Assembly (NCBI GenBank): GCA_963576475.1
Contig: OY754989.1
Coordinates: 24,690,031-24,754,030 of the forward strand
Length of the DNA: 64,000 nucleotides
Reading direction: 5' to 3'
From: Molanna angustata
Lineage: Eukaryota; Arthropoda; Insecta; Trichoptera; Molannidae
The notes under the pieces are model-generated. The model was not told the origin of the DNA. It saw nothing but the letters and a program-made list of their open reading frames with translations, and made no database searches. This document shows positions 31,431-42,495 of the stretch, one piece after another. Made by a program: the position numbers and the translations under genes. Numbering within the stretch: position 1 is the first letter of the stretch; each line of letters starts with the position of its first letter.

Positions 31431-32304
31431 CCATAACATTGTGAACATAATTGACATAATCGTTTTAATATAAATCTATTCCAATTTACAAGTGAAATAT
31501 TACATATTTAATGCTTGGTAGAAAAAGTATTAACAAATAAAATAATCAAAACTAAAGTGACAGAAGAAATAACAACAAATTAATTAAACAATTAAGCGAA
31601 ATGAAATAATTGCAATGATTGTATAGAAAACAACTCATAATAAATTGAATAAGTAAAAATGGATATCGTAGCAATATCATTCGGTAAAGGACAAAATTTT
31701 AATGAAGAAGAATAAAGTTGTATTTTTCCGATGGTTTGATTGTTGATTGAAATTTTAACGCGTCTTCAGAATTGAACTCTTTAATTGATTAAATTTTCAT
31801 TACAAAATTCTATTCTTAATTGAATCCTGTTACACTACACCGTTGCCTCGCTGTGTGCCTTTGATAATTTCTCTTTGAGTAATTGTTGACATTTTAGTTT
31901 GAAGATGTACTGAGTATAGAACTTTGTATTATATGTACAAAGAGGCGTGAGTGACAAATTGCGTGTTTACACTATAAATGCAGGGTACTCCAAAAAAATG
32001 TATACACACTGCGTTATTTTAAATAAAAAATGCGACGTATAGGTAGCCAACAATACAATTTCAAGAGGTAGGTACTTTTCTAGGGAGGAACATTCGAGAA
32101 CCACCATGGACATTGACCCGGCACGTACTCATTTAACTACCTCCCTGAGGGTATAAAGGGCCAAGTAGTGTTCGACATTTCATCGTAGTTACCAACATAA
32201 ACCGTGAATGCTTACATTTATTTAATTAATGTGAAAATTTATACTGTCATATATAAAATATATTTAATTGTAAATATACATAGAATGTTAGCACTCCTGT
32301 GTAC
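31431..32304. other. Unassigned region
   Basis: AT-rich. GGTATAAAGGG near 32149 resembles a TATA box but no downstream exon or initiator can be supported. Confidence 0.35.
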
Positions 32305-32570
32305 ATACCATCACGGCATATCCCACAAAGTGGGGTAACCAGCGAAAGGTGTGCGGGTGTGATTGCCTTATAAAAGGGAGCACAACACATCTGTGTATAC
32401 CCACACACCAGTCTCGTTTCACCTAAAAGGCACTATATTCAGAATGGGTGGTGAACTTCATTGCTGAACTATGTGAGATGTTATTGTTGCCTGTTGTATT
32501 TTCGATTACCCGTCTCTTACGGGACACTCGAAAACAATAATAGAAAAGAGTGGAAGCACTATTCTAAGCC
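32305..32570 (+). repeat. Interspersed repeat R, best copy
   Basis: Contains CATACCATCACGGCATATCCC, GTGGGGTAACCAGCG, GGTGTGCGGGTGTGATTGCC and TTTTCGATTACCCGTCTCTTACGGG. Matching pieces are at 3395-3482, 11480-11690 and about 39940-39985. It may be the 3' region of a LINE because it starts like the family A terminus, but no ORF is attached. Confidence 0.55.
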
Positions 32571-33280
32571 GTAAATATTTTATTATTAATTATGTTGTAT
32601 TAATTTAATGTATAAATACAACATTTATACATTTTAATGTTGTATTTCTATTTTGTATACTGTTTGTAATTCTATGACGTATTACAAAGAACTAGGTAGG
32701 TATATATTTTCATTTCAAAACAATTTTGCAAAAAAAAGTCCTATTTTTTCATATTCTTCATTCTATTATTTACCAAGTATTATAGCATTGGTAGCGGAAT
32801 TGCTTATAGAAACTGAAAATCTTGGCTTGTCTATGAATATTATGTTAAGAAATTCAAGACTTAATATTTTTTTGTCTGTTTTATTGAAAACATAGTACAA
32901 GATTGAACAATTGAACCGTATGTAGATACGATGCTTGACAGGGCCACAAATGTAAATATTATTTTGGAATGTGATTTTAAAATATCGTCATGGCCACTCG
33001 AATGAACAACGATGCTGAAAAAACATTAAATTTTCGACACTCCCCAATTTTTTTTCAGGGTTTGCCTAGTCCGAAGGTTCTAGTTAAATGAAGCATAGTT
33101 TTTTTGTATAAATTTAGAATTTCATCTTATTTCAAAATTTAAAAAAGAGATATTTAAAAACAAAAGAAACAAAATATTATATACGCCTACTTACATAATT
33201 TTTGCTATACAAAATGAATATAATTTAAAAATCGGTTAAATTTAACATAACTATTTTATATTTTCATAACTATTTTATGC
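32571..33280. repeat. Interspersed repeat Q copy and AT-rich flanks
   Basis: About 32790-33090 (GTAGCGGAATTGCTTATAGA, AATATTATGTTAAGAAATTC, TTGACAGGGCCACAAA, CATGGCCACTCGAATGAAC, GGTTTGCCTAGTCC) matches 45407-45655 and 49640-49765. An 80-codon plus frame (32653-32895) crosses it without a known motif. Confidence 0.5.
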
Positions 33281-33640
33281 TTTCGAAATGTGGTGCTGGA
33301 GGCGTATGTTGCGCATCCCATGGACAGCCAGAAGAACCAATGTGTCAATTCTAGACGAGCTAAGGATCGAGGATCGTCTATCGACGATATGTTACAGACG
33401 TATCCTTCAGTCTTTGGACACATTGCCAGAAGGAAATCAGACTGCCTCGAGAAGCTTGTTGTGATGGGCAGCGTGGACGGACGGAGATCTCGTGGTCGCT
33501 CACCGACCAGATGGAGCGATTTGGTTAAGTCCACAATGGGGTCTTCGGTGACTGGTGCTCTTCGTTCAGCCCAAAACAGATTGGCATGGAGGCGGGCCAT
33601 ACGTGTGGCGACGGACTGCAGCCGCTATCCTCAGTCATGA
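33281..33640 (+). mobile_element. LINE ORF2 C-terminal fragment with one frameshift
   Basis: Frame one reads FEMWCWRRMLRIPWTARRTN and VSILDELRIEDRLSTICYRR; after a single-base deletion near 33414 it continues GHIARRKSDCLEKLVVMGSV, DGRRSRGRSPTRWSDLV and AWRRAIRVAT to a stop at 33638-33640. This is the classical tail of a lepidopteran/arthropod LINE (W.WRRMLRIPWTARRTN...RFFGHIARR...GRSPxRWSDxV). Only the frameshift and loss of the 5' part disable it. Confidence 0.88.
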
Positions 33641-34350
33641 GGAAAAGGACGAATGGAAATGGATTTTATAATTATTTTGAATACATTGTATTCAATTGCC
33701 AGTCTCAAATCTGTTTCGAGTTGGTTGAACCACACCACCCCATTATGCATGTAGTAGTGCTGTGCAAAACATTGTGTTGTACGGGATGAACTATGAACAA
33801 TATTGACCCACTATATTGTGTCTATTACTCTAAGGCATGGCGCGACCTTGCTATGTCTTTATGTTTTTGAAATGGTACTTTATTTTTATAAATATTTTTG
33901 AAAAACGGCACTTGAAAATCACGAAATAGTTGCAAAGTTGGGTAGTCAGATGGTTTTTTTATTTTTAATTTTTATTATGAACTATATTTCCCCGTTTCCA
34001 ATTTCGGCTTTATTGAGATGTTAAACATTTGTTATAAAATATTTCATTACATATTGTTCGTCTTTTTCTTTGCCTTTTTGCGTCTTATTCGAGGTCGGGG
34101 TCGACTTTAGTTATTGATCGATTGTCGCCAATTTTGACAGATAAACCCTATACTTGCGAGTCCCACAAAAATGTAGTGACGTGAGGTCTGTTAAGAGAGC
34201 TTGAGCGCCATTATTATTATATTTCGGGCTCTTTTAATACCTTTTCAGGTTTATTACCTGGTGGGATTTTGGGGTAACACGAGCAATGCTGCCAAGTGCT
34301 ATCCTTACTGAGTGTATAAAATGTGGTGTTTTGTGTGTTGGTGCCATGTG
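33641..34350. other. Unassigned region
   Basis: No gene or clear repeat recognised before the hAT-like element. Confidence 0.35.
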
Positions 34351-35152
34351 TAGAGATGATCGTTTAAACAAAAGCTGATTAAAATATTCGTTTAAAAAAA
34401 ATAATCAATCAAAAGTTATAAATTTTAAACCATATTCGTTGAACGTTGCGAGTGTTACAACGATTTCAATCATGAATCATAACGTTCCGATGATGATTTC
34501 GTTAAAAGCTGTTTTTCGTTAAAGGCTGTTTTTCGTTAAAAGCTTATTTTATAATCATAACAAAGATGTATTATTTTTAATGACAACGTTGCGAGATGAT
34601 TGTGATTTATGATTAGCTGACCGGCGGTGAGCGTTGTCGGTCGCTAGACATCTGTTGACATCATCGTGACGAATGATCAGTTTCAAATCGTCTTGTTTCG
34701 TTCAACGTTATAAGTTATTACTGATTTTTGTAAACGTTTATTTTTTGTTTCTTTAGTATCGTTTAAAACGCCTATCGGGTTGGTTTATTGTGCGTTGTCG
34801 GCTTTGTTAGATGATTCGAGCGTACAAAATTATTATCAACATAATTTTTAAACTTATGTATGTATTGTATAACATTTCTACTGTATTTTCGTCAAAGGGT
34901 TCAGACTATATTTTAAATACTTTATAGAGGAAGCAAAAAAATAAAAGTACATTATATTTATTTCAAAAACATACCTTTTTTTCATTGCATGTTAATGTGT
35001 TATTTTTTTTAGATTTAGGTATATTGTACTTGTATATAAACAGTACAAATATAAATAAGCCTTTAAGCTTTTTAAGCCTTAAAAATAACGTTATTTAAAA
35101 TTAACGAAACGTCTATAACGATTAAAAAAATAAGCTGTTTTTCCCACCTCTA
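34351..35152. mobile_element. hAT-like non-autonomous DNA transposon
   Basis: Ends TAGAGATG and CACCTCTA (complement TAGAGGTG) are inverted and match the YAGRG-type hAT termini. The flanks are GCCATGTG (34343-34350) and GCCATATG (35153-35160), an 8-bp duplication with one mismatch, the hAT length. Subterminal GTTTAAACAAAAGC and AAGCTGTTTTTCCC blocks are partly complementary. Internal TTTTCGTTAAA-type motifs repeat near 34500-34545. No transposase frame is present in 802 bp. Confidence 0.8.
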
Positions 35153-35160
35153 GCCATATG

Positions 35161-35689
35161 TAGTAATTATGTGTTAGTAAGGTCAGTTGTGTCGTCGATT
35201 TGGAGGAATTTCCTCACCAGTCTGCATGTGTTTAATATGGCTTTTGCATGGTGACGTAGGTATGTGTATTTAGGTAATTGGATGGTTTCTGAACTGCTGA
35301 ATAAGTTTAATGAAATAATTCCTGTAGTGGAAATTACTATTGGTACTATTTTATTATATTTATTATTTGTTTAATTTAAATACAAAAAAGTGGGTTATGG
35401 CAACACTGAACTTTCCACATTTTGTAAGTATACGCTTTTTTTCTTCTTGTAAGGGTGACAATGACTTAATGTGCTTATTACTTAATACATTTTGAATACA
35501 TATACATTATGATGATGTAGAAAGCAGTGTAGGTAATGTGTTTTAATCACCACCAAACTGCAAACAGCAAATCGTGTGTGTCTTGATGGCTATTTCATTC
35601 CCATGCATATTTCACACTACATATAGATATAAATCAATTCATACATTCAAAAAATTGTTTTTATATTACCGATCACAAATCTAATACAT
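35161..35689. other. Unassigned, with a family M end fragment
   Basis: AAAAGTGGGTTATGGC near 35387 is the terminal motif of family M (compare 12447). Nothing else is recognisable. Confidence 0.35.
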
Positions 35690-36250
35690 CTTTATATATA
35701 TAATTCTTCTGTACGTGTGTATGTCACTGAACTCTTCTTAAACGGTTAAACCGATTTTGATGAAATTTTTTGTGTGTGTTTGTGTGAGTCCCTGAATGGT
35801 TTAGATTCACAAAATAGAATTTTATACATTAATATAATAAAGAGAAAATAAAAAACATGATTTTTATACTTAACTATAAATTATAATAGGTGGCGCTAAT
35901 GTCAAATTGGCAATGTTTAGTTCTTTTTCCATCTGACAACACTAAGAAATCTGTCACTTGCATCGTAGTTTGGCTTTTTGACATTTAAGTTCTTTTCGTT
36001 CTCTTTCGTTAATATTTATATTTCATTCCGTTCGTTTCCGTGTCCAGACCATATAATTATGTTGTATTGCAATTATATATGAAATGACAATCAATCTAAC
36101 CTCAATGTGTTTAGCGGCTCATCGAACAAGAAAATGTAAGTTTGTTCAGCGAATAATAACGTCCTTAAGATTCAAATATGTATAATGTTACGTAAATTTT
36201 ATTGTTTTACAAATAGTTCCGGTAGGACAACGTCTATCGGGTCCGCTTGT
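35690..36250 (+). mobile_element. Interspersed repeat of arthropod TTCTTCTGTACGTGTGTATG type
   Basis: The start (TATATATAATTCTTCTGTACG, CACTGAACTCTTC, AACGGTTAAACCGATTTTGATGAAATTTTTTGTGTGTG) and the end (GGTAGGACAACGTCTATCGGGTCCGC) resemble a dispersed non-autonomous repeat often seen in insect, particularly lepidopteran, genomes. I recognise this from general pattern only. No ORF. Confidence 0.5.
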
Positions 36251-37140
36251 ATTATATAAATACAATATATGTAAATATAGTTTACACGAATATACAAAAA
36301 ATGCCCATAATTTAAATTTCAGTATACACTTCGTCACACGTCAACTTACAAAACTCATGTTTGTTTGTTAAAAAAGTGTTTCTATATTATTGTTTATTAA
36401 TCGATCTTAAACCTATTTCTATTTTAATAACATTCTATGGCAACTCCTCGGCCAATACCTACATTTTTTCATGGAGATAAGCTCTTATGTCATGGTAACA
36501 GATGGGAGGTATTACTTAACAGTCATCTGTGTCCACAAATTGCTCACGAATACATGACATGATAATACGACATTTTTTTGCAGCAAATTCAAATAAACGA
36601 TCGTGTGATACATTTTTTTGGAACACTCGATACAATATTATGTGTAAGGTCTTCGTGGCGTTATTAATATGCACCGTTGAAAGTTTCCAAATCATTGAGT
36701 GGAAGTTACGTACATTACATTATACCATAGATTCATTATCGACGTGAGCAAAATACTTAGCAACACTCTGTTTATATACCTCCTTCGCGTTTATGATATC
36801 CTGATATTTAATTCAATAATTTCAATAAGGCACTACGCCATATCCCTCGCAGTGTTGCCAAAGTTAAACAATGCCTCACTCTTACCACTTGGCATACTAT
36901 TCTAGCATCATTTACATCCATGCATCGTCAAATGTTCCTTTCAATACAAAAATTTATTTGTTTTTAAAAAGGCACTACATACGTCACCAAGCCACACTCT
37001 TCCTTCTTGACACACTTATGTTGATTCATTTTCTTCTTCAAATATATTCTCGCTTTATCCATGCGACTTCGTAACGATAAAAGTTTGAAATTCAGTAAGT
37101 AAGAAGAAATCAATATCTGTAGCCATGTTGCTCTTATAAA
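36251..37140. other. Mostly unassigned, with a degraded LINE family A end
   Basis: GGCACTACGCCATATCCCTCG near 36829 and TTTACATCCATGCATCGTC near 36912 resemble the antisense 3' end of family A. Short ORFs around them are not supported as genes. Confidence 0.35.
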
Positions 37141-37145
37141 ATTTT

Positions 37146-37460
37146 CACTCCTCACTAACCCAAGGGGATATAGTGGGGGTTATGATTTCGCAATTTTTAA
37201 AGTTTTTTTTTATTGCAGGTTATCAACTATTATCTGAGATTGTATTCTAAAGTTTCATCACAATGTATATGTGTGCTATGTACGGCGTGTTTATTTTACT
37301 TCGATTAATAGACTAAAGTATTCATTCAATTCTTTTCAAATTCTGCAAATTTGTATATCTAATAATCACTTAGACCCAATTTTTTTAACTGTCAATTATT
37401 TCAAAGTGTCCCTAAGTTCAGGAAACTTAACATTTGAAATTTTTATTTTCCAATAGCTAA
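37146..37460 (+). mobile_element. Repeat family M, 3'-truncated copy
   Basis: Starts CACTCCTCACTAACCCAAGG and keeps GATTGTATTCTAAAGTTTCATC and TTCAAAGTGTCCCTAAG before diverging at about 37460. Confidence 0.7.
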
Positions 37461-37865
37461 AACGGCACGAAAGTTGGCAATATTGCTTTCAAAATCTATG
37501 CAAACATACCTAATAGCATAGGTAAATCTTTCTGTCAACTACCATATGTGATTTCTGTCATTGAATTGATCCTTGATCCTTGGTGTATAGGACATGTTTA
37601 TGGAATCGAAACCTATCGAAAAATTCTCTTTAATTCTACTTTTCCATGTGGTCGATTCTTTTCCTATACACTTCTCACCGCCATATCACAGTATAAATAA
37701 TAATAATAATAAAACTATTGAATATTAGTAAGTAATATGCACGTGATTATTAACATTCAATTGACAATATTGACATCAACAAGACCTGTCAACTTACTTG
37801 AACATTACGTCATATTGCAGCACACTCTGGTGGTAAAAAAAGGAACTACTCTAAAAGAAGACCTA
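37461..37865. other. Unassigned spacer
   Basis: A 64-codon frame at 37737-37931 is not recognisable. No repeat detected. Confidence 0.35.
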
Positions 37866-38695
37866 AGTAACAACACAAACATAATATGCAACCAACTTCA
37901 CACTGACAGCTCGATGTCACGATTTTTTTGAAATTTCAGCAAATTTTCGGCATCTCGTATCTTAGGTCGCTGAATACTGTTTGTGATATATTATTTGTCA
38001 GCAGTTTACAATCTGTCGATTGATGCGGCTTCCAAACTGTAGAATTCCATAATAATTATGATAAATATAAACACATATTTTTGTCAGCAGTTTACAATCT
38101 GTCGATTGATGCGGCTTCCAAACTGTAGAATTCCATAATAATTATGATAAATATAAACACATATTATATTCTACAAAAAATTTATTCGACTTCCGACGAC
38201 CGTTTCGGCTTATAAGGCCATAATCAACTGGTTATAAGGCTTATTAGGCCATAATCAACTGGTTTCATAATCAACCAGTTGATTATGGCCTTATAAGCCG
38301 AAGCGGTCGTCGGAAGTCGAATAATTTTTTTGTAGAATATAATATGTGTTCATATTTATCATAATTATATATTATTTGACTGACAAAATTACCAAATACA
38401 TAATCAACGAAGCCGATAAAATCATCATCCACCGAAAACATCTCGTATTTTAGTATCAAATCACTCGTAAGGTATCAACCTTACTTTTTGACAATTCGCA
38501 AATGTTATTTTACGCCGATGCGCATGCGCTAAGTATTTAGATATGTTTCTGCAATGCAATTCTCATAGAAAAACGTCGTAGCATCCTTCAGTTAGGAAGC
38601 CACGTGATCTTCTAACTTAAGTGAGCGACTGTGCAATGAAAACATGGTTAGTATTTAGAATTTAGTAAGTATTTAGGTAGACTCTGCATTCGGAC
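37866..38695. mobile_element. MITE family T, copy 3, 5'-truncated and expanded
   Basis: From TAACAACACAAAC the sequence follows MITE T copies 1 and 2 (CACTGACAGCTCGATGTCACG, TTTTCGGCATCTCGTATC, GATGATGATTTTA on the complement) to the end TGCATTCGGAC. The left TIR is missing. The interior is enlarged by a 96-bp tandem duplication (37995-38186) and a large foldback (38139-38368). Confidence 0.8.
38139..38368. repeat. Foldback with ~95-bp arms inside MITE T copy 3
   Basis: The left arm (ATTATGATAAATATAAACAC...TTCGACTTCCGACGACCG...GGCCATAATCAACTGG) is complementary to the right arm (CCAGTTGATTATGGCC...CGGTCGTCGGAAGTCGAA...TTATCATAATTA). Mismatches are few. The 43-bp spacer repeats TTAGGCCATAATCAACTGGTT, so the arm end was also copied directly. 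Such arms are unusual because the left arm overlaps the 96-bp tandem unit. Confidence 0.85.
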
Positions 38696-39205
38696 CTAAG
38701 TCTCCTATTATTTTTATTAAATTGGCTGTAAGTTTGCAGAAGAGATGCTCTTCAAGACGTACCAAGTATAAATGAGTATTGTACACCACAAATGATTACT
38801 GTGATGTACACTCGATGACCATTCTGTCTTCATAACAAATTAATAATAACAGTTCAAAAGACGATTTTCTCGACGAGTTAGCTAATTGATTTATATTTAC
38901 CTTCCAGAGCAGCGCCGGGTATAAAAACTATCAGTTTTTTGTCAACATTGTAAACGAAATAAACCGTTGTTAGACGGTGAATAAAATTATAGATAACCCA
39001 TTTACAAACGCGAGGTTATCAATCTCTTTATAAATGCACAAGTTTCATTGACATACATTACCTACGTATTCAATATTATGATTGTCAAATGAATACCAAC
39101 AATCTATAATACTCTGTACCTTCTCTCACATTACCAAAATCGTTTGATGTCAAATATTGCATCTTAACCTCTAATATTATCATTCATAGGTACTTTAGAA
39201 TATTT
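38696..39205. other. Unassigned AT-rich spacer
   Basis: No gene, tandem repeat or LINE block recognised. Confidence 0.35.
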
Positions 39206-39460
39206 TTTTAATTGCATATACGCAAACATTGTTTTTTTTCCTTGTCGGGAGTCAAATGATATTTTTATTGACAAACTTTTTAACATCTTAATAGAGTCAA
39301 AGTTGAAATATTATAGAAGAACTATAAACTAAAGGCACCTACAGGGCTTACGACCTGTCATCGGCTGGTTTATTGGTTGGTTTAAAAAGGTTGTTAATAA
39401 AAATATCATTTGACTCCCGACATGGAAAAAAATCCAATGTTTGCGTATATGCAATTAAAA
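39206..39460. mobile_element. Foldback MITE F, long copy with repeat P in the loop
   Basis: The arms are those of 17748-17911 (TTAATTGCATATACGC, GTCGGGAGTCAAATGATA and complements). The loop holds AATAGAGTCAAAGTTGAAATATTATAGAAGAAC and CACCTACAGGGCTTACGACC, which is repeat P in minus orientation. The two families are therefore related, or one inserted in the other. Confidence 0.8.
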
Positions 39461-39469
39461 ATACACCTA

Positions 39470-39945
39470 TTCGATTTACATATACAAGTAGGTAAACAAG
39501 CCAAAAATGAAATAATATTTCTGGCGCAGTTCAGCGGTGACATCTGTGCGAGACACCGTCACCTCATTTATAAGGACTGTTGCTTTCATTGTTGGCAAAT
39601 AAACCAATTTCTCAATAGATGGCGTTACAAAAAGGTTTCGTCGTTACTTCATAGATGGCAATAGTAGGTAATAATGTCACATTTTCAGGTGAATTTTTAC
39701 ACATTATTCAAATATATTAGGTACAACTTTCAAAAATTACATTGATAAGGGAACTCAGTATGAAGGCATAATTGGTGAACGTTGCGCAAGCGCATAAAGT
39801 GATCACGTAAACCAGCCGATGACAGGTAGTGAGCCCTGTAGGTGCCTTGAGTTCCTGGTTCTCCTATAATATTCCAACTTCGTCTCTATTGAATATTAAA
39901 AAGTTTGTCAATAAAGTACCGACTTTGAATAGTGCTGTCATTTTT
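39470..39945 (+). repeat. Interspersed repeat P, long copy
   Basis: Blocks in order: AAAATGAAATAATATTTCTGG, ATAAACCAATTTCTCAATAG, ATGGCGTTACAAAAAGG, AACTCAGTATGAAGGC, GAACGTTGCGCAAGCGC, AAAGTGATCACGTAAACCAG, AGTTCCTGGTTC and CTTCGTCTCTATTG. The same order in reverse is at 51300-51800. Non-coding; the ORF 39410-39664 is incidental. Confidence 0.65.
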
Positions 39946-40213
39946 TTCTGTTATAATTGTTTTCGGGTGTCCCTTAAGATAAGTTAGAAAAAAAATCTTT
40001 TATTTATTGAATTTTTTTCTTTTGTTACAGGTAAGAAAATTTTTACAGTCAGACATTTTTTTATCAACAAGGTATGTTTTTATTATAACAATGAATAGTG
40101 GAGACTCAATTTGATAATAGGATTTTATTATATGTTATAAAGAGAGCATATAACGCTCAATCTAGTTACTGAAAATTAAAACCATGATATATTAAAACCA
40201 CCTAATACACTAT
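39946..40213 (+). repeat. Repeat X, left part, with splice-like mini-exon signals
   Basis: TTTTTTTCTTTTGTTACAG, a 41- to 44-bp segment and GTATGTTTT match 16480-16555. The following AACCATGATATATTAAAACC and CCTAATACAC block ends at the MITE T insertion site, with TSD CTAT at 40210-40213. Confidence 0.55.
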
Positions 40214-40861
40214 GACCCAAATGCACAGTCCTAGGTACCTAAATACTAACTCCTAACTTCACTGGAGTATTTAGTATTATTAAGTTAGACATCACTAACT
40301 AAATACTACGACAAACTTAGGGTCGATGGCGTAGTATTTCACATTATTGTGTATGATGAAAAGAGATAGCTTTCTATGGACTTAGACTGACGTTTAAAAT
40401 GTTTTTTGTCATAACAACATAAACACATGTAACCAACTTCACACTTCACTGACAGCTCGATATCACGATTTTTCTGAAATTCCAGCGAATTTTCGGCATC
40501 TCGTATGGATCGCTGAATACTCTGTTTGGTATTTGATTTGACAAAATTACCAAATACATATTCAACGAAGCCGATAAAATCATCATCCACCCAAAAAATC
40601 TCGTATTTTAGTATTAAACCACTCGTAAGGTTCCTCGCTATCAACCTTACTTTTTGACAATTCGCAAATGTTAGTTTACGCCAGTTTATGCGCACGCGCT
40701 AAGTGTTTAGATATGTCTCTGCAATGCAATTCCATAGAAAAACGTCGTAGCATCCTCCAGTTATGAAGCCACGTGATCTCCTAACTTAAGTGAGCGATTG
40801 TGCAATGAAAACATGGTTAATATTTAGAATTTAGTATTTAGGTAGGACTCTGTATTCGGAC
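40214..40861. mobile_element. MITE family T, copy 2 (648 bp)
   Basis: Starts GACCCAAATGCACAGTCC and ends GGACTCTGTATTCGGAC, with TSD CTAT at 40210-40213 and 40862-40865. It lacks the 221-bp MITE found in copy 1. A minus frame of 118 codons (40695-40339) runs through it; parts (CQKVRLIAR, LTSGLILKYE, DDDF, YVFG) are shared by copies 1 and 3 in interrupted form. Confidence 0.9.
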
Positions 40862-40990
40862 CTATGTCGTTAAATGTTAGTGTGGGTAACTTTCGCGTGA
40901 GTTAAAAGGGGTTAATACATTCACTTTGATTTTATGTACTTCTTAAGCACATAAAATATTTATTTCGTTCCGTCATAAAGATATGGAATA
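40862..40990 (+). repeat. Repeat X, right part
   Basis: TTAGTGTGGGTAAC, TTCGCGTGAGTTAAAAGGGG and CTTAAGCACATAAAATATTTATT continue the family after the MITE, as at 2605-2650 and 2930-2960. Confidence 0.6.
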
Positions 40991-41000
40991 ATTTTAAAAC

Positions 41001-41822
41001 GAGTGGGTTGTAACCAACGCTGTACTCCTCACTACCAAGTCACTCCACAAAATATTCAAATTTGGCGTAGAAAATTTACAGTTTTTTCATGAAATGAGTT
41101 TGTTAAATTAATTTTGATTTAAATATTTCATTATGAAAACATTATAATTCTTCAATACCATTTTATGAAAGTGATGTGTCTTTTTACCAATTTGAAAATA
41201 AAAATATCAAATTTTATGTTTCCTGAACTTGGGATCACTTTGAAATATTTGACAGTTAAATAAATTGAGAAGCACTGATCATATATCCTCCAAAATCCAA
41301 TGGATTCCAATATTAGATAGGCATACAAATTTTCAAAATTTGAAAATAATCAAATGATAATGTAAAATAAACACTCCGTACACTGCACATAGCACACACA
41401 CCATATAGATACATTGTGATGAAACTTTCAAAATACAAACTCAGCGTGATACTAGTTGATAATCTACAATAAAAATATATCTTTTAAATTGCGAATTCAT
41501 AGCTCCTCGCTATATTCCCTTGGGGTAATGAGGAGTAAAAAAATAGCGGTTGTCAATTTTTGTAATTAAAAATTATTTGTTACAAATAAAATTTAGACAA
41601 AACTCAAATCCAAGGATGGCATACGGTACGAAGAGGTTTTTTGGGAATTATTAGAATAATAGTACCATATAAAAAATACCAGCTTTATAATCTCACGAAT
41701 GCATTGTTGGTTGGATCGGCTGCTGCCCGCTGCGGCAATGCGGAACAATAAATTTAACTACAAACTCTATGATATCCTGATACCCATATTTGTAGTCCAC
41801 ATACATAATTAATGAGGATATT
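41001..41822 (-). mobile_element. Repeat family M, long copy in reverse
   Basis: Reverse complement of 27916-28770 over its whole length, with only small indels. See that entry for end structure. Confidence 0.8.
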
Positions 41823-42046
41823 TTTCTTAAAGATATTTTTTAAATTGGATAGATTAAAGATATTTTTTAAAAGGATATTTTTTATTAAAGGATCTTTATC
41901 AGGAGAATCTATGATGAGAGAAATGTTGAAAATACTTATGGTATTTTTTTAGAAACTCACCGTTTAACATATTTGAGAAATATGATTACAAATTGGGGTG
42001 TTTCGTTTTCCTTCTAGTCTCTAAATAGAATTTAAAAATAAAAAAT
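41823..42046. other. Short tandem-like AT-rich spacer
   Basis: AAAGATATTTTTTAAA-type motifs repeat three times near 41830-41885. No gene. Confidence 0.4.
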
Positions 42047-42495
42047 AATTAGTTAGAATGATATTAGTATTCACTTATGGAATGGAAACAACCACTTTAA
42101 CCAAATTGTCTGCCAACAAGCTGCGTATAGCACAAAGGAAGATGGAAAGAATAATGTTGGCAATAAAACTAGAAGACAGGAAGAGGAATGACTGGATACG
42201 CAGTCAGACCAAACTGTCCGATGTGGTTGAGATAATAGACATGCAGAAGTGGAGATGGGCAGGACACCTATCAAGAATGACCGATAATAGATGGACTAAA
42301 ATACTGGTGGAGTGGAGACCGAGAGGTGACAAGAGACCACAAGGGCGACCACCTAATAGATGGATGGACGACATAAAAAGATTTGTTGGACCACAGTGGA
42401 TGGGAGTCGCACAGGAACGGGAGGAGTGGAGAAGGAGAGGGGAGGCCTATGTCCTGCAGTGGGCAAACACAGGCTGATGATGATGATGATGATGA
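42047..42495 (+). mobile_element. RTE-like LINE 3' end with (TGA)n tail, open frame
   Basis: The frame 42058-42477 reads VFTYGMETTTLTK, AQRKMERIMLAIKLEDRKRN, WIRSQTKLSDVV, WRWAGHLSRMTDNRWTK, RPQGRPPNRWMDDIK and REEWRRRGEAYVLQWANTG, then stop. This is the complete C-terminal third of a common lepidopteran LINE and it contains no disruption over 139 codons. The (GAT)n/(TGA)n tail at 42474-42495 is typical for this group. 5'-truncated, hence immobile, but young. Confidence 0.92.

Noticed and set aside
32140..32200. Promoter at GGTATAAAGGG
   Set aside because: TATA-like only; no convincing initiator or downstream coding exon could be identified.
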